A program made the position numbers and the translations under genes. Below the pieces are notes generated by a model that made no database searches, had not been told where the DNA came from, and saw only the letters and a program-made list of their open reading frames with translations. A stretch of 64,000 nucleotides of DNA from assembly GCA_000169075.1 (NCBI GenBank), contig AAVT01000002.1:248001-312000 (forward strand). The letters run 5' to 3'. The stretch is from a marine gamma proteobacterium HTCC2143. Its GTDB lineage: Bacteria; Pseudomonadota; Gammaproteobacteria; Pseudomonadales; Dasaniaceae. Of the stretch, positions 19,545-28,072 are shown piece by piece; position 1 is the first letter of the stretch; the number at the start of each line of letters is the position of its first letter.

Positions 19545-20015
19545 ATGCCTAGCAAAAAACTTCTTAGTTTAACTCGCACCACAACCAGCAGCTCACCCCA
19601 TCTAAGGTGTTTTGTAACACAGTCTGTAACACACAATAAGAATGATTCTCATATGTACCTGCGTAGGACTGGCAGTACCCAGAAGTGCATCATCGTAGTG
19701 CCTGATCGTAAGGCAGCTGACTACATAGCTAAGATACTCGGGAAAGATGAGAGCTGTATCAGTGAGCCTGTCTTTAAGGTCAAGTCTGTTAATAGCAGCC
19801 CTAAGGCTAGTAAGAAGCCTATGTTCCAGCGAGGATTTATGATGTCTGCACAAGAGAAGATGTGGTTCAAGACATGGAGGGGACGCAGGAGTACTAAGCT
19901 TGATCCCTACACTGATGAGGATAGGGTTATAGTACAGGATGCACTCAGGACTTACCGCTTGGAAAGGGTTGCAGATAGCTACTATAGAGAGCCCGAGTGG
20001 ACACCGGATGCCTGA
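19545..20015 (+). CDS. Hypothetical protein with atypical, phage-like codon use
   Basis: 156 residues from the ATG at 19545, which has GAGGAG seven to ten bases upstream. I do not recognise the family. The protein is basic, with no signal peptide or membrane segment. Its codon use differs from all neighbours: lysine is mostly AAG and arginine often AGG, whereas surrounding genes prefer AAA and CGN. The gene also contains one copy of a perfect 22-bp repeat (19613-19634) shared with 21757-21778. These features suggest transfer, possibly from a phage or integrative element. It could also be a fragment of a larger lost gene. Confidence 0.55.
   Translation: MPSKKLLSLTRTTTSSSPHLRCFVTQSVTHNKNDSHMYLRRTGSTQKCIIVVPDRKAADYIAKILGKDESCISEPVFKVKSVNSSPKASKKPMFQRGFMMSAQEKMWFKTWRGRRSTKLDPYTDEDRVIVQDALRTYRLERVADSYYREPEWTPDA
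19613..19634 (+). repeat. 22-bp direct repeat, left copy
   Basis: This 22-base segment, containing two TGTAACAC units twelve bases apart, is identical to 21757-21778. The copies lie 2144 bp apart in the same orientation and within the atypical segment. Confidence 0.85.
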
Positions 20016-20130
20016 CCTATCAGGGGGGTGCACCAAGGACTGTTCCAAGGGCTGTACTTCCTTTCTGTTCTTTGCATCCGAATTCTCCTTAAGTCTTATA
20101 AGGACTAAAAAGGATACAGAGGTACTTTAG
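20008..20130 (+). CDS. Possible small cysteine-rich protein (40 aa)
   Basis: A short frame whose ATG overlaps the stop of the preceding hypothetical gene by eight bases (ATGCCTGA), a typical coupling arrangement. The product has three cysteines at four-residue spacing (GGCTKDCSKGCTS) followed by a hydrophobic stretch. Lysine again favours AAG. Nothing else supports it as a gene, and no family is recognised. It may be chance. Confidence 0.3.
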   Translation: MPDLSGGCTKDCSKGCTSFLFFASEFSLSLIRTKKDTEVL

Positions 20131-20737
20131 CAAGCTCTCTGCTAAGAGTGGCCACGGCGCCAGTGCCGCCTACTAAAGAAAAAGATTATTAAGGGTAAGC
20201 TTTCTACTAGCGGGTGCGGTCCCGTGCCCGCCCTTGCAGGGAGCTTAGTTCAGGGGTACCCCCTTCACCACACAGAGTTGTATAGGTATATATCTAATTA
20301 AGGATGGGTACAGGCCGAAGAACAGGTAGGGGTTATCCGCGATTTAGGTGTGTCTGGTTGGTGGTACTTGTTAGTAATGCTTGTTGGTATGATTCCGGAA
20401 GTTGGTGTGGTGTTTCTTGCTACTTACCGAGGGATTGGTATCGGTAGCTCCTAAGGGAAATCGAAGAACTTTAGTACGCCCAGATGTTAGTGGCCACTAA
20501 CCTTGTAATAAACACCCCAGCCCTAAACCTCTCGTATTAAGTACCCTTAATAATATTTAAGTCATTGATTTTAATCGGTTTTTACTAAAAAACCCCTGCC
20601 ATTTCAACGATGCAGAGCATCGAATAACGGTCCATATGCAGACAAGAATACGCACCTATTGCGTACGCCTCTTGTGCTGAAAGCCTATGGACTTCGGCAA
20701 GGGCTTGAGTTGCTAAGCTCTAGTCACTAAGCTGCAG
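20131..20737. other. Non-coding or decayed stretch inside the atypical segment
   Basis: About 600 bases without a convincing gene. It holds a strong hairpin at 20210-20231 (GCGGGTGC/GTGCCCGC, six-base loop), a perfect GGGGTACCCC palindrome at 20253-20262, and a frame at 20350-20454 starting with GTG that would encode a 34-residue hydrophobic peptide (GWWYLLVMLVGMIPEVG). That frame has no clear ribosome-binding site. The stretch reads like leftover phage or element sequence. Confidence 0.45.
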
Positions 20738-21385
20738 TTACGAGGCTTTAGTCTTGCGACGGGCGAAGCCGAGACCTGCTAAGCCAAGACCTAGGAGAGC
20801 AAGTGAGCCGGGCTCTGGGACGCTGTTGGCAGCGCCTTTCCAGATCACACCAGTGGGACCGCCATTACCTGGGTTATTTAAATCATAGCCAGTATTTTTG
20901 ACGAGGAACTTTAAAGCTGTATTTTTTCCAACATAGAAACCACCGGCGTCTAAATAATCCATGACGTTAGTGACTTTCGTCCACGCTTTGTCGATGTTGA
21001 CGGTTTCCCATTCCGAATTCCAGATCGTTTTACTGCCAACTCTTATTTTAAGCTGGTCGTCAAAAGAGACGAACAAGCTGCTAACCCAATCCTTGTCACC
21101 TGTTTGTCCCAAGTCTACTTCGAACGCTTTCCAAGTGCCTAGGTCGTTATTTGATTCCTTCGCATAAATCCACTTAGCACCCTGTAACCTATCATCTGTG
21201 TTTGGGGCCCAGTAACTGGCTGGCCTGTCTTTTTTCCATTTTTTGCAGTTAGCATCATCATCCGACTCGATGGGACAGGCATCTTCGTTAGTAGAAATGA
21301 AGTTGATTGGTTCTAGTGGTGCTGCAAATGTAGCCGCTGACCCAACCGTCAATGCTACTGCTGCAATAGATGTTAAAAATTTCAT
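20738..21385 (-). CDS. PEP-CTERM sorting domain-containing exported protein
   Basis: 215 residues from the ATG at 21385, which has AAGGAAAG upstream and begins directly with a signal peptide (MKFLTSIAAVALTVGSAATFAAP). An upstream ATG would add 14 residues before the signal and is rejected. The C-terminus has the exosortase recognition signal VPEP, then a hydrophobic helix (LALLGLGLAGLGFA) and the basic tail RRKTKAS. In known systems such proteins are cut by exosortase and end up in the envelope or extracellular matrix. The middle domain is not recognised. It is rich in Trp and Asp and has two cysteines near residues 36-47. Exosortase genes are not in this window. Confidence 0.85.
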   Translation of the reverse strand: MKFLTSIAAVALTVGSAATFAAPLEPINFISTNEDACPIESDDDANCKKWKKDRPASYWAPNTDDRLQGAKWIYAKESNNDLGTWKAFEVDLGQTGDKDWVSSLFVSFDDQLKIRVGSKTIWNSEWETVNIDKAWTKVTNVMDYLDAGGFYVGKNTALKFLVKNTGYDLNNPGNGGPTGVIWKGAANSVPEPGSLALLGLGLAGLGFARRKTKAS

Positions 21386-21756
21386 AGGGCTTTCCTTTCC
21401 TTGCTGATTAGTAATAGTTAATGCCAATAATCCAACGTGCTAATCGTCGATTAAGCTTGGCCCACTACTCAAAGCACTTTTTAGGCCAACTTTATTATTG
21501 TTATATAAATCAATATGTTATGATTTTTTGAGGATTAATATAAGCAAAAGTTGTAAGAAATTCTGACAAAATTTCCATGGATTATTAAGAGAATGGTGTA
21601 ATTTTCCGGGTGAATATACTTTCCTGATCCTCGCATTCACCGATTTCCCTACTATTAATGAGCGTATCCGTTGATTCTAATGAGCAATCCGCCTACAGAT
21701 GGCGCAATAAACAATGTGTAAGGTTTTCCAACAAACAGTGACGTGCAGTTTAAGTC
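21386..21756. other. Upstream region of the PEP-CTERM gene
   Basis: AT-rich stretch of about 370 bases before the repeat cluster. It must hold the promoter of the minus-strand PEP-CTERM gene. No gene or clear operator is seen. Confidence 0.4.
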
Positions 21757-21790
21757 TGTAACACAGTCTGTAACACACCCTGTAACACAC
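21757..21790 (+). repeat. 22-bp direct repeat, right copy, plus a third TGTAACACAC unit
   Basis: Bases 21757-21778 are identical to 19613-19634. A further TGTAACACAC unit lies at 21781-21790, so three units are spaced about twelve bases apart. This iteron-like pattern is typical of protein-binding arrays such as integrase arm sites, but no binding protein is identified. Confidence 0.8.
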
Positions 21791-21891
21791 CTGCTTGAAT
21801 TACAGCCCTAGAGAGAGTACCGTGACCCCCGTAAGTGCTTGAAATACGTGGCTTTACGGGATTTCTGGGCAGATTTTTTAGACATAATGAA

Positions 21892-21919
21892 GCGTTCCTA
21901 TGGGACGCCTTTTTTTTTT
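21892..21919 (+). terminator. Rho-independent terminator directly before the TPR gene
   Basis: A seven-pair stem (GCGTTCC/GGGACGC), TAT loop and ten Ts. The 16-base core matches the terminator after the TonB receptor at 15 positions. It ends only 17 bases before the ATG at 21937. Confidence 0.8.
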
Positions 21920-21936
21920 GCATTTTCGGGGGCACG

Positions 21937-23946
21937 ATGACCATAGTAGACACTGATCCCGCGGCTCAACCATCACTTGAAAAACGTTTGGAACAAGCAA
22001 AAGCCAGCTTGCAAAATGGTGATATAAAACAAGCTGCACAAATGCTCGATCAGTTGTTGTCAATCTCGTCAACGCATCGGGATGGGCTGTATTATATGGC
22101 GGTTTGCCTGAGGAAGTTGGGCGAATACAGCACCGCGGAAGAGGTTCTCAGGCAGCTAAAAATAGCGCATCCGCGGTATGGAAGAGCTTTCCAGGAGCAG
22201 GGTTATTGTTTTCTCGAACAAGCGAAAAATGTCGATGCGATACAGTCTTTTGAAGCTGCCGTTGCTTTAAACGCAGCGCTGCTAGGCAGTTGGAAAATAC
22301 TGCTGGCCTATTATGAAAAGCAGGGCAATGTCGAGCAAGCTGAGTTGGCGTATCAGCGTGTACGCTGGTTGAGCAGCTTGCCAGAACCATTGCAGGCGGT
22401 GACCAGTCTTATCAATGAAAATCGGTTATTTGTTGCGGAGCAAATTTGTCGTCGCTTTTTAACGGAGCATCCTAAACATGCGGAAGCGATGCGTTTGTTA
22501 GCCAGCGTCGGCAGTCAGCTACAAATACTGGATGATGCTGAGTTTCTTCTCGAAAGCTGTGTTGAATTTGAGCCTACCTTTAACGGTGCTCGGTTGGACT
22601 ATGTCATGGTTTTACATAAACGCCAAAAATTCCAAAAGTCCTTAGAGCAGGCGCAGTATTTATATAAAATTGACTCTAACAACGTGAACTACAAAGTTGC
22701 CTTGGCGGCACAGTATGAGGCTGTTGGCAATTTTAGTGAGGCATTAACAATTTACGATAGTGTGGTTCAAATTCACCCTAATCTTCATGGTGTTTACTCG
22801 GCTCGTGGTCATGCCTTAAAGACCGTGGGTCAGACTAATGACGCGATAGCGTCTTATCAAAAGGCTTATCAAATAACCCCCAGTTTTGGCGATGCCTATT
22901 GGAGCCTTGCGAATTTGAAAACATATACGTTCTCAGATGACGAGCTTACAGGTATGCGAGGGCAGCTCGAATTAGACGGTATAGCCACTGAGGACAAGTT
23001 TCATTTATGTTTTGCGCTGGGTAAGGCGCTAGAAGATCGTGAAATGTTTGCTGAGTCATTCGCCTATTATGATCAGGGAAATAGTCTCAAGTTAGAAACC
23101 ACCACTTACAGTTCGGAACAAATGGAATCTCAAGTTGACGAGCAAAAAAGGCTTTTTGACGCCGGTTTTTTTGAATCACGGAGAGGCTCTGGCAGTTCGT
23201 CAAATGCGCCTATTTTTGTCGTCGGTCTACCTCGCGCTGGGTCGACCTTGCTGGAGCAAATTCTCGCGTCTCATTCTCAGGTTGATGGCACTAGAGAATT
23301 AGCCAATATTATTGGGCTTGCTAATCAATTGAATAGAGGGCGTCGGAAAAATGGCGAACCCTATCCGAGTATATTAGCGAGCCTGAAGCCAGAGCAATTG
23401 AAAAAATTGGGTGACGATTTTATTGAAGATACGCTATTTCATCGGCAAGGCGGCGTGTATTTCATTGATAAAATGCCCAATAACTTCCGCCATATCCCTT
23501 TGATTAAACTGATATTACCCAATGCCAAAATAATTGATGCACGACGAGAGCCGATGGCCTGTTGTTTCAGTGGTTTTAAACAGCTGTTCTCAGAGGGACA
23601 GGAATTTTCCTATGGACTCGATAATATTGGGCGCTATTACCGTGCCTACGTGGACGTTATGAGCCACTGGGATGCGGTGTTACCGGGACAAATTTTGCGG
23701 GTTCAGCATGAGGATGTGGTCGACGATTTGGAGGCTCAAGTGCGGCGCCTGTTAGATTTTTGTGGCCTCCCATTTGAACAGCAATGCCTGGACTTTCATC
23801 AAACTGAGCGCGCTGTAAGAACCCCCAGTTCAGAACAGGTCCGCCAACCGATCTATCAAAGTGGCCTCAGTCAGTGGAAAAACTACGACGAGTTCCTGCA
23901 GCCGCTAAAAGACGCGCTGGGAGCAACGGCAACCAGTTACCGATAG
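21937..23946 (+). CDS. TPR-repeat sulfotransferase family protein
   Basis: 669 residues from the ATG at 21937. Residues of roughly 10-370 form tetratricopeptide repeats (for example MAVCLRKLGEYSTAEEVLRQL). From about 420 a sulfotransferase domain begins with VVGLPRAGSTLLEQIL, the PAPS 5'-phosphosulfate-binding loop, followed by the PNAKIIDARREPMACCFSGF strand. Such proteins move sulfate from PAPS onto glycans, peptides or other acceptors; the acceptor is unknown. The frame continues upstream to 21835, but that part runs through a terminator hairpin and is not likely coding. The Shine-Dalgarno is weak (GGGGG). Confidence 0.87.
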   Translation: MTIVDTDPAAQPSLEKRLEQAKASLQNGDIKQAAQMLDQLLSISSTHRDGLYYMAVCLRKLGEYSTAEEVLRQLKIAHPRYGRAFQEQGYCFLEQAKNVDAIQSFEAAVALNAALLGSWKILLAYYEKQGNVEQAELAYQRVRWLSSLPEPLQAVTSLINENRLFVAEQICRRFLTEHPKHAEAMRLLASVGSQLQILDDAEFLLESCVEFEPTFNGARLDYVMVLHKRQKFQKSLEQAQYLYKIDSNNVNYKVALAAQYEAVGNFSEALTIYDSVVQIHPNLHGVYSARGHALKTVGQTNDAIASYQKAYQITPSFGDAYWSLANLKTYTFSDDELTGMRGQLELDGIATEDKFHLCFALGKALEDREMFAESFAYYDQGNSLKLETTTYSSEQMESQVDEQKRLFDAGFFESRRGSGSSSNAPIFVVGLPRAGSTLLEQILASHSQVDGTRELANIIGLANQLNRGRRKNGEPYPSILASLKPEQLKKLGDDFIEDTLFHRQGGVYFIDKMPNNFRHIPLIKLILPNAKIIDARREPMACCFSGFKQLFSEGQEFSYGLDNIGRYYRAYVDVMSHWDAVLPGQILRVQHEDVVDDLEAQVRRLLDFCGLPFEQQCLDFHQTERAVRTPSSEQVRQPIYQSGLSQWKNYDEFLQPLKDALGATATSYR

Positions 23947-23976
23947 CCCGGTCATTATCTAAACCTAGGAGATTTT

Positions 23977-25335
23977 GTGAAGATTATTGAGCCTAGTCGT
24001 ACCGTCGATGTTGTCCATGAGACGGATGTCTTGGTGGTTGGTTCCGGCCCCGGTGGGTTAGCCGCGGCATTAGCTGCGGCCCGAGCCGGTGTATCGGTGT
24101 GTCTGTTAGAGCGGTATGGCTGTTTTGGTGGCAACATTACAGCGGTCGGTGTCGAGGGTTTTGCCTGGTACCGTCACGAAAAGACGGTGGATAGTGAAGG
24201 CATTGGTGTAGAGTTTGAAACCCGGGCCAAACAGATGGGAGCAACAACCCCGGAGCCGCAATCGCAGAGTGATGCCATTGACGGTGAAATGTTTAAGCAC
24301 GTTGCTGATACGTTGGTTAACGAAGCGGGTATTACTCCCATGTTGCATCGGATGTTTGTGGCGCCAATCATGGAAGGCACCACAATCAAGGGCGTAATAA
24401 CAGAAAGTAAGGCTGGCCGAGAGGCCATTCTGGCCAAACGCGTTATTGATGCCACCGGTGACGGAGACGTCGCCTTTCGAGCAGGCGCTACAACCCATAA
24501 AACGCCGAGAGAGGAAATGATTGCCGTCTCGGTGATGTTTTCAATGTCTGGCGTTAACAAGCAGCGGTTTATTGAGCATGTCAAAGAAAATCCCACAACC
24601 TATCGGGATTGGGACTACGGCGAATGGAGTGTAGAAACCAGCGGTAAAGAGGATGAGATGTTCTCTCCGTTTCTTCGTAAGCCATTTGATCAGGCTCGGG
24701 AAGCCGGTCTGATCCCTGATAATCTCGATACCATTGTTGGCACTTGGGGCGCTATTTACGACACAGGCGATTTGACGTATTTAAACCTAGTTCATTTGCC
24801 AGATCTTGACGGTACCAACCCTAACGACCTTACTCAGGGTGAAATGGAAGGTCGACGTCAGGCAATAATGGCGGTCGAGGCTATGAAGCAGTTTAACCCC
24901 GGTTGCGAAAATGCCAAGCTGCGAAATTTTGGCATGACGCTGGGTATTCGTGATACGCGAAAAATTGACGCACAATACAACATGACAGCATTCGATGTCC
25001 GTGAGCAAGGCCGTTTTGATGATAGTATCGGCATTTTCCCCGAATTTATCGACGGCTATGGTATTTTAATTTTACCCACCACGGGTCGTTATTTTCAAGT
25101 TCCCTACCGCACCTTGTTACCCAAAAACGTCGACAATCTGATTGTTGCTGGCAGGATAACCGGAGGCGATAAGGACAGTCATGCAGCCACCCGGAATATG
25201 ATGTGTTGCGCGGTAACCGGGCAGGGTGCTGGTGTGGCGGCAGCGCTGTCAATCAAACATGACCAATCGCTGCCGGCGTTAAATATTGGCTTGCTTCAGG
25301 CCGAATTGAGAAGGCAGCTAGCGCGATTGCATTAA
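23977..25335 (+). CDS. FAD-dependent oxidoreductase (FAD_oxidored family)
   Basis: 452 residues starting at GTG 23977, with TAGGAG six bases upstream. The N-terminal Rossmann motif is VVGSGPGGLAAALAAARAG, followed by CFGGNITAVGVEGFAW. VIDATGDGDVAFRAG is near residue 160 and the C-terminal FAD motif is NLIVAGRITGGDKDSHAATR near 390. The family includes poorly characterised flavoproteins acting on varied small molecules. It sits 30 bp after the TPR gene and converges on the BCCT-like gene. The substrate is not known. Confidence 0.85.
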   Translation: MKIIEPSRTVDVVHETDVLVVGSGPGGLAAALAAARAGVSVCLLERYGCFGGNITAVGVEGFAWYRHEKTVDSEGIGVEFETRAKQMGATTPEPQSQSDAIDGEMFKHVADTLVNEAGITPMLHRMFVAPIMEGTTIKGVITESKAGREAILAKRVIDATGDGDVAFRAGATTHKTPREEMIAVSVMFSMSGVNKQRFIEHVKENPTTYRDWDYGEWSVETSGKEDEMFSPFLRKPFDQAREAGLIPDNLDTIVGTWGAIYDTGDLTYLNLVHLPDLDGTNPNDLTQGEMEGRRQAIMAVEAMKQFNPGCENAKLRNFGMTLGIRDTRKIDAQYNMTAFDVREQGRFDDSIGIFPEFIDGYGILILPTTGRYFQVPYRTLLPKNVDNLIVAGRITGGDKDSHAATRNMMCCAVTGQGAGVAAALSIKHDQSLPALNIGLLQAELRRQLARLH

Positions 25336-25360
25336 GCGCAATTTTTCAACACAGCATTTA

Positions 25361-26485
25361 CTAACTGGCCATCAGCAGACGTCGACGCTGTGCGACCAGC
25401 CAATAAACGACGGCGTAAATAGCGATGACTATGAGCCCTAGCCATTCAATTTGTAGTGGCGTGAATTGGTACAACAATACCAACGCCACCATGATAAGCC
25501 AGTTACCCGCTATGTATTTTGCTGTTCCCAGTCGGGCAACGGTCATAGCCATATTACGGGTGTAAAGGCGGATCAACGAATCAAGGGAGTTGATGACAAA
25601 GATCACCCCAACGGCAACCATGGCTAATCGCCAAGTGCTGCTGATATCAAGACCATTACTGAAATAGTGATATAGCACAGAAAACCAAACGGCAATCGGA
25701 ATAGAGGGCACTATGAGCAGTGCTAAAAGCAGTTGCCAGGTTTTGAGGCCGCTGACAAAACGCGATACAAATTGCCCAATCATGATGCTCCAGGCAAACC
25801 ACCAGTACAAATAAAACTGGTGATAGTCAGTCATCGGAGCTAGATAACTATCAATATGAACGAAGTAATCACCGATATGGCTAGCTGACTCGGCCAAGCC
25901 GAAAAAGCCCATATCAGCAGACCACCAGACACCTGCAATAAGTGCAAAAAACAACCACGTAGAGCCTACACTCAATATTTTCACATAACGTATGTGCGTG
26001 CTTGAGGCCGCCGCGGCCAAAATAACGGTACCAACCAAGCCGTATTTTGCCGGTTCACTAATGCCATCAACATAGTCAGGAAGATACAAAAGAAACATAT
26101 AAGCGGTAAAGGCACAGGTGCCGATGATAACAATATTGTTAGTCCATTTAATTATTGGTATTTTAAATAGCTGTAATTGTGGTTCTACAATGCAAAAGTA
26201 AAACGTCGTAGTGAAATAAAAACCCCAGACTAGAAATCCCCAAAAACCAAATTCTACCGCTAGGGGATTGGTAAAGGCATAGGCGGCGTCCTCGGCATAG
26301 ACCTGAAAGTCCAGCACCGGGAACATGATGAGTCCAACGTCTAGCCCCGAGGTAAAAAGAATGGCTATAAAAGTAAAAAACGAAGTCGGTATCTCGCCAA
26401 CGCACTCGACGTTGCGCCAATAGATTGCAATCATAATTGCCGTTAGCAGTGTCGCGCTCATTGCAATGGTAAGAATCAATGCCAT
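25361..26485 (-). CDS. Short BCCT-family transporter
   Basis: 374-residue integral membrane protein with about ten to eleven helices. The signature region YWWFAWSIMIGQFVSRF (about 227-243) matches the BCCT helix that carries the substrate-binding tryptophans (Trp228, Trp229, Trp232), and VPSIPIAVWFSVLYH follows as in BetP. BCCT carriers import glycine betaine, choline or carnitine. Typical members are near 500 residues, and this one lacks roughly the first hundred or more, so it may have fewer helices. It follows the lipoprotein hydrolase on the same strand, 50 bp away. A role in feeding the betaine pathway fits the context. Confidence 0.8.
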   Translation of the reverse strand: MALILTIAMSATLLTAIMIAIYWRNVECVGEIPTSFFTFIAILFTSGLDVGLIMFPVLDFQVYAEDAAYAFTNPLAVEFGFWGFLVWGFYFTTTFYFCIVEPQLQLFKIPIIKWTNNIVIIGTCAFTAYMFLLYLPDYVDGISEPAKYGLVGTVILAAAASSTHIRYVKILSVGSTWLFFALIAGVWWSADMGFFGLAESASHIGDYFVHIDSYLAPMTDYHQFYLYWWFAWSIMIGQFVSRFVSGLKTWQLLLALLIVPSIPIAVWFSVLYHYFSNGLDISSTWRLAMVAVGVIFVINSLDSLIRLYTRNMAMTVARLGTAKYIAGNWLIMVALVLLYQFTPLQIEWLGLIVIAIYAVVYWLVAQRRRLLMAS

Positions 26486-26498
26486 GCTAATTTACCTT

Positions 26499-26513
26499 GT
26501 TCGTTCAACGAAC
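26499..26513. repeat. 15-bp perfect inverted repeat
   Basis: GTTCGTT-C-AACGAAC lies in the 50-bp gap between the lipoprotein hydrolase stop and the BCCT start. It could be an operator or an mRNA hairpin. No T-run follows. Confidence 0.5.
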
Positions 26514-26535
26514 TGAAATGTGTGGCGATGGTGCG

Positions 26536-28056
26536 CTAAAAGTTCCGGGCTTCAAGTGTGAGACCTTGATGTTGGTAACGCTGGTCGAGAATATCGGCAA
26601 GCGCTGATTGTTCTTGACGGATCGTTACGTCAAAAAAAGCCAATGCCATCTCTTGCTGCATTTTGTGCGCAACAGCCGGTGCAATCAGCGTGAAACTTTC
26701 GCTCGGATTAAACGTTCGCAGTTGAGTGTCTGGCTTTAGGTTGGGCCACCAGTAGCCGGCTGATACGCCAAATGTGGAATGATTAGAGTTCTCTAGCAAA
26801 CCCCATACAACGGGCACTGTGGCTTTCTCAAAGGCCTGTCGGAGATCAGGGTGTGGATTGCCTACCGTCGGTTTAATAGTGCCTGATGCTTTAGCCTGCT
26901 GGGCGCTCATGCCAATAATCAAGCCGTCGTCGGCACCGCTTAATAAGAATGTTGGCTTGCTGAAAGAAGTCAGCGGATGGCTGCCCGCAACACTTAAGAG
27001 GGCAGATTCTTTATCGACAGGGACCAACGTATCTGGCGATAAAACGGCACGCTGGTCTGTCCATCCCGGCGGAACCACGGCAAAACCCGCTGTAAAGCGA
27101 TCTTCCATAGCCAGTCCAACTAAGGTTGTGGTACCACCAAAGGAGCGGCCTAACAATCCGATACGACCGAGATCGAGGCGCCCAGCAAAGGGTCCGCTGG
27201 TATTCATTTGCTCTAGCTGATCGAGAGCTGCCCGTAAATCATTTAGGCGCTGCAGCAATGATTGGTCCAGCTTTACCAATGCCTGCACTGGATCGCTTGC
27301 GTTGGAGAGCGGTGTAAAACTTTGCCCATAATTGTCGCTGCTGCCATAGGCACCTTCGTCATCTAACAGTGCCAGCACAGGTTCCATGACGAGACGGAAC
27401 TGTGGGTCTCCATTTTCAAGAGCCAATGCCGGATCACTACCGGTCATCGAATAGGGCGAGTTCCCGGTGTGCTCTGGTGCGATGACAACGTAACCATTGG
27501 CTGCCAAATATTCGCTCACGGTCTCCATATTGTAGCGGCTGCCAGCGTCGCCATGACTCATCACAACAACGGGTAGCTTTCCAGGTGATGTGGTTAGCGG
27601 TGCATCAATATAGCTATGCCGCTCGCGGTAGAATAACTCGCTAATGGCAGCGTCAATTTCAGCGTCGGTGACCCCCTCGCGAACGGTTGAGGGTGTCAGA
27701 TGAAAAAAAGTGGTGTCAGTCATCATTTTGCGGTGCATCGCAAAGTTGCCAAAAACGTAATCCCCATAAGTCGCGCGGCGATAGTGACTGGGTTGGGTTT
27801 GAAGAGTACCGCGGTCAACCGGATACCAAAGTTCGGTAATAAGCGTGCGAACTCCGCTGTTGATACCGGCAACAGAATCGTAAGGGCGAGACGCATCGTG
27901 TATGAAGCTTGTTGAGGACCCCACAGCATAGCTTTTCTCTGCTAATAATTGTGGTTGCGGTATTGGTAGCTCAGCCGAAGAGTGTTGCTGCTCACTGGTA
28001 CACGCGGTGAGTAAACCGATAAGACACACATTCAACCAAAGGCTATTGCTGTTCAT
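26536..28056 (-). CDS. Lipoprotein alpha/beta hydrolase (PAF-acetylhydrolase/dienelactone hydrolase-like)
   Basis: 506 residues from the ATG at 28056, chosen because AAGGAAAA precedes it and the protein then opens with a lipoprotein signal ending LLTAC (lipid-attached Cys19). The nucleophile elbow is GRSFGG, and an earlier GDAGSRY segment forms the oxyanion region. The hydrolase is probably anchored in the outer membrane and faces the periplasm or surface. It lies between the CehA/McbA-like gene (16 bp upstream) and the BCCT gene, so the three form a likely operon. It might release a betaine or choline ester for uptake, but that is only inferred from the neighbours. Confidence 0.82.
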   Translation of the reverse strand: MNSNSLWLNVCLIGLLTACTSEQQHSSAELPIPQPQLLAEKSYAVGSSTSFIHDASRPYDSVAGINSGVRTLITELWYPVDRGTLQTQPSHYRRATYGDYVFGNFAMHRKMMTDTTFFHLTPSTVREGVTDAEIDAAISELFYRERHSYIDAPLTTSPGKLPVVVMSHGDAGSRYNMETVSEYLAANGYVVIAPEHTGNSPYSMTGSDPALALENGDPQFRLVMEPVLALLDDEGAYGSSDNYGQSFTPLSNASDPVQALVKLDQSLLQRLNDLRAALDQLEQMNTSGPFAGRLDLGRIGLLGRSFGGTTTLVGLAMEDRFTAGFAVVPPGWTDQRAVLSPDTLVPVDKESALLSVAGSHPLTSFSKPTFLLSGADDGLIIGMSAQQAKASGTIKPTVGNPHPDLRQAFEKATVPVVWGLLENSNHSTFGVSAGYWWPNLKPDTQLRTFNPSESFTLIAPAVAHKMQQEMALAFFDVTIRQEQSALADILDQRYQHQGLTLEARNF

Positions 28057-28072
28057 GGATTTTCCTTTTTTA

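Noticed and set aside
20235..20300. tRNA-like D-arm string (GAGCTTAGTTCAGGGGTACC)
   Set aside because: No matching anticodon arm, T-arm (GGTTCGA) or acceptor stem follows at the right spacing.
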